From: Gnetum montanum
Lineage: Eukaryota; Streptophyta; Gnetopsida; Gnetales; Gnetaceae
Assembly (NCBI GenBank): GCA_015680685.1
Contig: MNCI01025069.1
Span: forward strand, 56,113-120,112
Direction: 5' to 3'
DNA length: 64,000 nucleotides
Numbering within the stretch: the stretch's first letter is position 1; every line of letters starts with the position of its first letter. Shown here in pieces: positions 57,561-64,000 of the stretch. Made by a program: the position numbers and the translations under genes. Below the pieces are notes generated by a model, which did not search any database, had not been told where the DNA came from, and saw only the letters and a list, made by a program, of their open reading frames with translations.

Positions 57561-59958
57561 TTAGGTAGACTATGGGACCGAAAGAAAGGTCTTTTCTTTA
57601 ATCAATTGTTCAAACCACTTGGTTGATGAATTAATTATAGATTAATGGCCTTGGTAGCATTTCGTTGTTATGATTAAGCTGTAAGTTCATCCTACATAGA
57701 TGGAGCAGGTGGTATTTATGCAAAGGATGGAGGAGCATGTGCAAGAATAGGAGGAGGATAAGGGTAAAAGGTGGTATGCATCCTAACATGTGGAGAATGA
57801 GTTCAATAATAATCAGGAGGATAGTAGTAAGGTTGAAAAGTAGAACGTGACTAGAAGAGTCACATGGAGACAAGGGTTGTTATCTATAAGGATATTGCTG
57901 CCATGGTGGTGCCAACACTCATGACTATGGTTGCTACCACTGTTGATACTATTCATATGGTTGTGATGAAGTTCCACTTGGATAATACTATTACTATTGG
58001 TGGAACTACCTAAAATTACCTTGAGAATAAGGTAATCTTTTGGGTGTTTGTGTTTGTGCTAGTCATGGATTCATAGCATACACCCCAAATTCTTGTAACT
58101 ACAACACAATAGGACAAAATCCCTTATGATGTTCATAATGGTAGATGCCACATCCACTGTCATCATCTAATTCACTTTTCACAACTCCCTCTATTGTAGC
58201 AATCTTGCCCTTACCTTTTTAATAGGCACATTCAGCTTCCTTGCACCTCTTGTGCTCATGATCACTACCTTGTTCCTTGGACACTTCAGCAATTTTTAGG
58301 ATAGCTTAGAATTTCCTATCCATAGAGTCCCATAATTGATAAACCTTAGCTATAATTTCAAATTGAAATTTTCAAAGAATCAAGGTTTTCCTATTCACAC
58401 CCTCATAAAGTGATGATTCTTCCTCATTGTCATAGAATTGAACCTTCCTCTTGCAAATAAAAGAATCACAATTATACTCCTCTACACTTTCACATTTTCT
58501 TAATTCTCCTTCCTCTTTAGCTACTTGCTCAATCAATGTTTGGATTTGATAGGTGTGTAATTCTAATAGTTGCCCTTGGGCATAGACTTCAATGGGTCTT
58601 CTTGTTTTAGATCCAAGCCCATCTACAATGTTGCGAAGTTTGTCTAGTTAAGAATAACCATGGCTAGGACATCTATGCATTAAGGAATAATATTGGTTGA
58701 TGGCAATGTCCAAGGGTTCGTGTGTTTTTTATTTTCATCCTTGGATCTAGCTTCTCAAGTTGGATACTTTGAACTATGTTTGATATTTATCATTGAATAA
58801 TTCAAGCATTGTACTTCATTATCTAATAAATTTCAATTCTAAGGACCAATACCAGCTTTTAGCGTCTTTAATAAGTGTCCATGGGAACAACTTAAGCTTT
58901 GGCCATTCATTTTCTATGTTCTACAAGGCACATGCATCTTGGAAAGCTTGTAGATGGTTCTATGAATTTGAGTTATATCCCCCTTAAAATTGAGGGATAT
59001 TATTCATGTCTAGCCTTTTGATCCAACTATCCTTTATATGCCTTGTGGGAATTCGTACTACCTCTATAATGTTTAGCATACTCTAGGTAGCAAGCAAAGG
59101 CTCATCAAGGCCTTGATTTTGGTGCCTATGATACCCTCTGCTACCCCTTTGTTCATGGCAATGGATCTCTCTTGAACATCCATGCCCTTGGTCTTAGCTT
59201 GCCCAACAATCCCTTCAATCATTTCGGTCCCATTGGTCACCTCCATCATGGTTGTGCCTCCTACAGTTGTAATCAAATCTAGAAGAAGATGATGATGATG
59301 AAGAAGGTGAAGACGAAGGAAGACTAGCACCATCATGGTGCCTGGTACCCTCTTTTAGGTGATTGCAGCCACAATCATGCTCTTATTTATTATTCGCATC
59401 CCTACCATGACTTCCCTCTTTGGATCCTCCTTTGTCATTGGATCCATTCTTGATAGAATCAAGATTATGGATCATGGATTGCAGGTTTTGGTTTTCACCT
59501 TCTTCACTGAAGTCAAAGAGAAGAGTTTCATTGAATAGAAAACACCCAAAGAAGTGTTCTCCAACATATTTTTTGTATAGTATGAATGGAGAGTCATTGA
59601 ACCACTTCCCCTTCATAGATTCATGATGTTGTTCTAGCTATCAATCCCTAAGATGTTGTGCTTTACTGGGATGATAATCCCTGGCATCACTATCCTACAC
59701 AACGTACTTAGCATGAATTCCTTGGATACCCAATTGTATAAGTATTTTTTGGAGCATTGTAGGAATGAATCGATCGAGCAACAACACGATGTTACCCTCC
59801 ATGTCACACCACTATAGTTGTTCATCTTGGTGTAGGATGAAGATGAAGCTAGATACATACTCATTAGGATGAGTTTATATGACTCGATATTGTTGGAGCA
59901 CCTGCTAATGAACTTCATCAAACATGGGTGAGGAATCGCTCCTGTGAGAAAAAGACAT
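57561..59958 (-). pseudogene. Gag of element E
   Basis: The start is the ATG at 59956-59958 (MSFSHRSDSSP). The open segment 59383-59616 has KWFNDSPFILYKKYVGEHFF and IHNLDSIKNGSNDKGGSKEG. The capsid core near 59000 reads LDMNNIPQF, GGYNS, then QDACALQNIENEWPKLKLFP. A zinc-knuckle-like box near 58150 reads CGIYHYEHHKGFCP (one cysteine replaced by tyrosine). The C-terminal part (57600-57870) is P/H/S-rich. Isolated stops throughout, mostly one frame. Confidence 0.75.
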
Positions 59959-60099
59959 TTTATGTTGGAGAATAAAAACACAATGTGCTTTTAAATATTG
60001 TTCTAGTTATTCCAAAGTGTGATATGATTCTAGGGTTTGTTCCAAAAATTTTAAATAATTTTCACTAAGTCCTAGATAGCACATGTAACAACTAAAAGG

Positions 60100-60117
60100 T
60101 CCCCAACAATGGTGGCA
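60100..60117 (-). other. Primer binding site of element E, decayed
   Basis: Minus-strand TGCCACCATTGTTGGGGA, in register with the tRNA-Asp-type site of element C. Confidence 0.6.
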
Positions 60118-60118
60118 A

Positions 60119-60943
60119 TGATGAGCGACGAGGTACCCCTACACCCAAGTATATGAATCACAAGCGTTCATGCACAATCCGATTGAACTTTGTAGACCTT
60201 AAAGTTATTAAGTATAGTAGTTCGAGAAAGTGAAATCCAAGTAGGAAAATCATTGTCTTCTAAGTTCCACTCATGAGGTATAAGTTTATGGTTAAGTGCA
60301 ACTGAGGTATATGATTTTTATCATTCTATGTTTTATAGGTTTAATCACCTAGAGCAAGAATAGAAAGTAGAGTAATTTAATATCTAATTTATCTAATGCC
60401 TAGCTAGCCTAACACAAGTACCTATTCCCACTCTTTGGACACATCTTGAACGCATATAGCATTGTTGGGTTACCAAATGTTAAGCATTTCTGGGTTACCA
60501 AGTACTACACATATTCTTGAAGTGGTCGTACTTGTGTTCATTAACAACTAGAAATTAATTGCTTAATTGAAGTGCATTAAAGTAAAGTGCATGAATAATA
60601 AATGCATTAAAAGAAACATTAATCTATTTTCAATATTGCAAGGATTATCAAAAGGGCTCATCTTTATTTTTCCATCACATTGTTGTGCTCAGGTACATTA
60701 CTGCTTGAATAAAGGTCCATACACATTTAGACTCCTACTACAAGCACTCAGAAATATTCAAACTCTAGAATGGCTAAACTGTAAGAACTTCATTACTCTA
60801 TGCAAAAACTGATTAAAAATCATGTGTCCAACCACTATATTTATAGGTCAGCATATACTCCACAATATCGGATATTCGACATCACATCTTGGGGCCCAAT
60901 ATTGGGTATCTGATATCGAAGCATATCAAAACATGATTCATCA
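60119..60943 (-). repeat. 5' LTR of element E
   Basis: 825 bp, TGATGAGCGACG...GATTCATCA, collinear with 27329-28170. TATA box (minus CTATAAATATA) near 60835-60845. Followed by ATTAT (60944-60948), the right target duplication. Confidence 0.9.
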
Positions 60944-61135
60944 ATTATATTTGACCTTTAGAGTTGTTTCTATGCTTTTCATTTTTACATTTTGTTAATT
61001 TCATTTTTTATTTAATATATGGTAAATATTCTTAAATCTATCATGGATTTCATTAGATATGTTGATATAGATACTACTTCTTTAGGAGATATTTATGAAA
61101 TATATGATAGCATGTTAAAAAGGATATCACTGGAA
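60944..61135 (+). pseudogene. hAT transposase, 3' continuation
   Basis: After the ATTAT duplication the hAT gene resumes. ILKSIMDFIRYVDIDTTSLG and DIYEIYDSMLKRI (61028-61125) match the hAT block preceding the C-terminal dimerisation domain (VLRxVDxxxxPxMGxIYExMDRAK). The dimerisation domain itself is not seen, because an LTR stump follows. Confidence 0.7.
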
Positions 61136-61139
61136 CATT

Positions 61140-61588
61140 ACCAAACAATCACATGTTATGCTTGAAACTAATCATTCTCATTCTACCAAAGATTAATGTA
61201 CATGAAAATGTAAATATTAAGTTAACTTTAAAACAAAATAAATTACATTAAAAGTAAATTCTATTCTAAGTCAAAGTGTTATAGTGAATAGGAATTAATC
61301 TTGATCTTATTGCTAGTGATGGATTGTGTTTACATACAATGCCATTCAAATAAGATGTCATACAATTAACTCAAATTCACATTGTGGGCACTTGTTGACT
61401 ATTTACTAAGACTATGAAAACAAACTATAAGATTTTGACTATACTAGTGATTAAAATAGTGCATAAATACAACGGGTAAACTATATTTATAAGCATTTTT
61501 TATGATGACATAATAGAGGCTTAGTCAACAAAGCTACATCTATGCATCAGCATCAAGTCTTGGAAAATGACACTTTTATTATTCATCA
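61140..61588 (-). repeat. Truncated family-1 LTR, minus strand
   Basis: Matches the inner two thirds of element B's LTR: CTAAGTCAAAGTGTTATAG near 61266, CATTCAAATAAGATGTCATA near 61343, CACATTGTGGGCAC near 61378 and a TATA-like ATATTTATAAG near 61483. It ends TTATTATTCATCA at 61588. The left end is lost at about 61140-61200. No internal element sequence adjoins it. Confidence 0.6.
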
Positions 61589-62471
61589 ATGGATTATATT
61601 CTTTGTAAGAAGTCATAATTGTTCCTAACCCATTATGTCTTTCCATACATTTATAAACCATTATGTCTCTTTATTAACAACTTTTCATATTTTCATATAT
61701 TATTAATGAGAAACTAATGATTGTATTCTAACACTTCTCTTTAAGCATTATTTTTTCCTTCTTCTTGGCTTCTACAGAATTCATGAGTGGATAAATCAAA
61801 AATTTGGATGATGAAGAAAACTTATATGCTTATGTTAACGAATCTATATTTGAAAGATTAACATCCTTTCATATTTCTTTTCTCCCCCTCAAACACGAAT
61901 ACATCCATGTTTATATGGAATTTCATTGTTATTTATAGCTTTTCAACATTCAATTTCATACTAGGTGACATCTTCCAAGTATGAAATTGATACAAATTAC
62001 TGACATTACGATGAAATTGTTGTAAATTTCACACAAGTTTCTTGCTAACTTTAGATTTCTACCTAACTTCTTCCACTTGTGCTTCATACTTTCACCTTTC
62101 AGCCCATATATTTAATTTGTAATTGCTCCATACCTTGAGTTTTTTATTCTCATGTGTAATTTAGTCCTTGCTTATATGTGATCTCTCCTTCACTGTACTT
62201 TAATGTCATTTTCTAAGGCTTCTTAACTTAAATTTCCATGGTGCATCATAATTATGATTCTTTTGAATTATCATGTGATTCTTAAACTCTCAATCCTAGC
62301 TACCTCAAAATTTTACACTTGAGTATAAGATTCAAGTACCTTGAAATTTCTCTTTAAGTTTTGATCTTTTAGCTAACAAGTTATAATAATTTCCTCTTCT
62401 TCTATTATGTATGTTGTTCTTGTCATTTCTTTTTCTTGAATTTCACATTAAGTGCTAATCTCTTTTTTCCT
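61589..62471 (-). other. Copia-like leader/gag-proximal fragment without recognisable coding
   Basis: AT-rich. On the minus strand it follows a primer-site-like sequence and should be leader or gag, but no coherent domain could be read. A partial direct repeat TTCAATTTCATACTAGGTGAC / AAGTATGAAATTGATAC lies near 61948-61993. Confidence 0.35.
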
Positions 62472-62484
62472 CACTTTGATACCA
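62472..62484 (-). other. Initiator-Met-type primer binding site
   Basis: Minus-strand TGGTATCAAAGTG right after TTCAACA. It matches the common plant TGGTATCAGAGC primer site with one change in the first ten bases. It indicates a Copia-type or similar element on the minus strand. Confidence 0.55.
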
Positions 62485-62598
62485 TGTTGAATTTTTCATT
62501 GATTTTCATTAGATTTGTAATACAACATCATTGCCTCAGGATTTTTTACATGAAGATACACTTTGCGTAACTGAGAGTAATACCATTGGTAACATTCT
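62485..62598 (-). repeat. LTR fragment of the Copia-like element
   Basis: On the minus strand the sequence ends in CA (TTCAACA) before the primer site. It is cut at its outer side by element H at 62599. Confidence 0.45.
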
Positions 62599-62878
62599 TG
62601 ATGAGCATCAAAGTGTCACGTCAATGGGACCCCATCGATGGGGCCCCATTTACGTGGTGTTGCCCCATTGATAGGGCCGCATTGAGGTAGTGTTTGCTAT
62701 ATTTATGGGGCCCCATCAACGTAGCCCTACAGCAAAAACTATAAATACAAGCTCCCAGCCATGTTTATGGGCATTAGAAGTCATAGTAGTAGCCGAACTC
62801 TTGCAATTTTTACATTTAAAACTTAGAATATTTTCCTAAGTGCCCATAGTAGAAGTCATTGAGTGTACGGATCTTTCA
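62599..62878 (+). repeat. LTR stump (U3/R part) of element H
   Basis: Collinear with the inverse of 8550-8833. CTATAAATAC TATA box at 62739. It contains three variants of CCATCGATGGGGCCCC-like GC-rich palindromic words at 62630-62720. Confidence 0.75.
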
Positions 62879-64000
62879 ATGGTGCAATAATAGTAATCAC
62901 ACTGATGGAGGTTAGCAATGGTGCAATAATACTAATAACCATGCCCACAATAATCAAAGGGGTAACATAGGACATCATCGGTGACAAAAAAAATACTGAT
63001 GATGATGAGCCTTTTTTAGCAACTCGAAGTATGCTTAACATTTCAAAGGCAGTCAAGATTCTAACTAGGCATGTGAAAGATAGTCGAATCAAGCACTTAG
63101 ACATGAATAATATCCCAAGATTTGAGGGGGGATATAACTCTTATTTGCAAAACCATCTACAAGCTTTTCATGATGCCTATGCCTTACAAAACATTGAAAA
63201 TGATTGGCACAAACTCAAACTTTTGCCTAGGACACTCATCAAGGAAGTAGAAGGTTGGGACTGATCCTTGGAGTTGGAATCTATCTACAAATGAAGTACT
63301 ATGCTAGAACTATTTAATGACAAATACCAGATATACTCCAAAGTGTCCAACCTGAGAAGGAAAATTGAAGACTAGAAACAAGAAATACATGAGCCCTTAG
63401 ATGCCACCATGGATAGATACTATTCCCTCTTACATCGATGCCCTGGACATGGTTATTCTCAAAGGGAACAACTTTGCCACATCATAAATGAGCTTAGAGT
63501 AGAAACCAGAGGAACTCTTGGGACTTATGCCCAAAGGAGACTATCTAAACTAAGAGCTCATCAAATACAAAGGATGGTAGAGTAGGTTGCAAAAGAAGAA
63601 GGTGAGTCGTAAAAAAGGGAAAGTGCAAAAGAGTATAATAGGGATCCTACCATAATGAAAAGAGAGGTTTGATTTTGTGACAAGGAGGAGTTACCACTCA
63701 ATGAAGTGGTGAACAAGAAAACNTGAAAAGAGAGGTTTGATTTTGTGATAAGGAGGAGTTACCACTCAATGAAGTGNTTATGGGACTCTTTAGATGAAAA
63801 ATTCCAAACTGCTATGAAGATTGCTAAATAATTTAAAAAGAAAAATAGTGATTGTAACTGTGAGAGGCAAAAAAAAATTTAAAAATTCCTACCAACAAAG
63901 TAACGGAAAAGTTGTTGTAGTAGAAGAAGTTATGAAGATGGACTCTGATGATGATGTTGGGTGTGACATTTGTTAGTATGAACATCCTAAAGGATGTTGC
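62879..64000 (+). pseudogene. Gag of element H, partial
   Basis: The capsid core is the least damaged in the window. From about 62997 one frame runs for about 240 codons with only a few stops: MLNISKAVKILTRHVKDSRI, LDMNNIPRFEGGYNSYLQNH, KLKLLPRTLIKEVEG, then LLHRCPGHGYSQREQLCHII and TYAQRRLSKLRAHQIQRM. Near 63960 a compact zinc-knuckle box reads CDIC-stop-YEHPKGCC. A frameshift in an A8 run (about 62989-62996) separates it from the upstream AHNNQRGNIGHH part. A 53-bp duplication bounded by Ns (63656-63776) looks artefactual. Confidence 0.75.
63656..63776. repeat. 53-bp duplication bounded by single Ns
   Basis: 63656-63708 and 63724-63776 differ by one base. Single Ns stand at 63723 and 63777. 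Probably overlapping contig ends that were not merged. Confidence 0.75.

Larger units (their letters stand above)
27329..60943 (-). mobile_element. Element E: Athila-like retrotransposon carrying nested D and C
   Basis: Minus-strand family-1 element spanning 33.6 kb, of which about 9.1 kb is E itself: 27329-28380 and 52921-60943. It has LTRs of 842 and 825 bp, a perfect ATTAT target duplication, a primer site, gag, protease, RT, RNase H, a partial integrase and a spacer. It lacks ORF2 and the integrase core. It split a hAT transposase gene and was in turn split by Tat element D. Confidence 0.85.
62599..64000 (+). mobile_element. Element H: Athila-like element, internally deleted, runs off the window
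   Basis: Plus strand. An LTR start TGATGAGCATCAAAGTGTCA at 62599 matches the first 280 bp of the A LTR, with its TATA box at 62739-62748. At about 62878 it jumps into gag N-terminal sequence. The second half of the LTR, the primer site and the gag start are deleted. Gag continues to the window end. Confidence 0.75.

Overview
This window looks like intergenic DNA from a large, retrotransposon-rich plant genome. It is AT-rich and CpG-poor, and decayed LTR retrotransposons cover almost all of it. Their reading frames are broken mostly by C-to-T type changes (TGG or CAG to TAG, CGA to TGA), as expected of old methylated repeats. A gymnosperm or similar giant plant genome would fit, but nothing in the sequence fixes the species. 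I see no intact host gene, tRNA, rRNA or CRISPR array.

Two retroelement families dominate. Family 1 (elements A, B, C, E, G, H) has LTRs of about 730-955 bp ending TGATGA...TCATCA and 5-bp target duplications. Its primer site resembles the plant tRNA-Asp 3' end, and its order is gag - protease - RT/RNase H - integrase - long spacer - a second ORF - polypurine tract. This is an Athila-like Ty3/gypsy layout. Family 2 (element D) has 1.7-kb LTRs, a tRNA-Asn primer site, Tat-type pol with two RNase H domains, and a minisatellite in its 3' UTR.

Layout: 1-1017 unassigned, CpG-richer start. 1018-1322 plus-strand LTR stump. 1323-6178 plus-strand element G (spacer, ORF2, 3' LTR only). 6179-23725 minus-strand element B, split by complete element A (7879-21134, TSD ATCAT) and by a foreign plus-strand LTR (F, about 21778-22550). 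23726-25990 low-information repeats. 26000-27328 a plus-strand hAT transposase pseudogene that resumes at 60944. The hAT is split by element E (27329-60943, TSD ATTAT), E by element D (28381-52920, TSD AAACT), and D by element C (30330-37869, TSD GAGAG/AAGAG). 61140-61588 another LTR stump. 61589-62598 a Copia-like fragment. 62599-64000 element H, an LTR stump fused to gag and running off the window.

The most unusual feature is a 5-kb block inside Tat element D, between protease and reverse transcriptase (about 42260-47220). It holds a decayed multi-exon gene on the strand opposite to the element. Three of its predicted introns (43745-43830, 44889-45029, 45204-45300) have GT-AG ends, plant-like branch sites and joins that keep the reading frame. 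Its first two exons weakly resemble an FCP1/NIF-type HAD phosphatase domain. An antisense orientation would let a retroelement carry introns without splicing them out.

Other points of interest are a 20-bp-spaced palindromic motif array upstream of the TATA box in LTR F, hairpin-forming repeat units in the D LTRs, a genuinely pol-less but ORF2-bearing element (C), and single Ns that mark collapsed assembly gaps.
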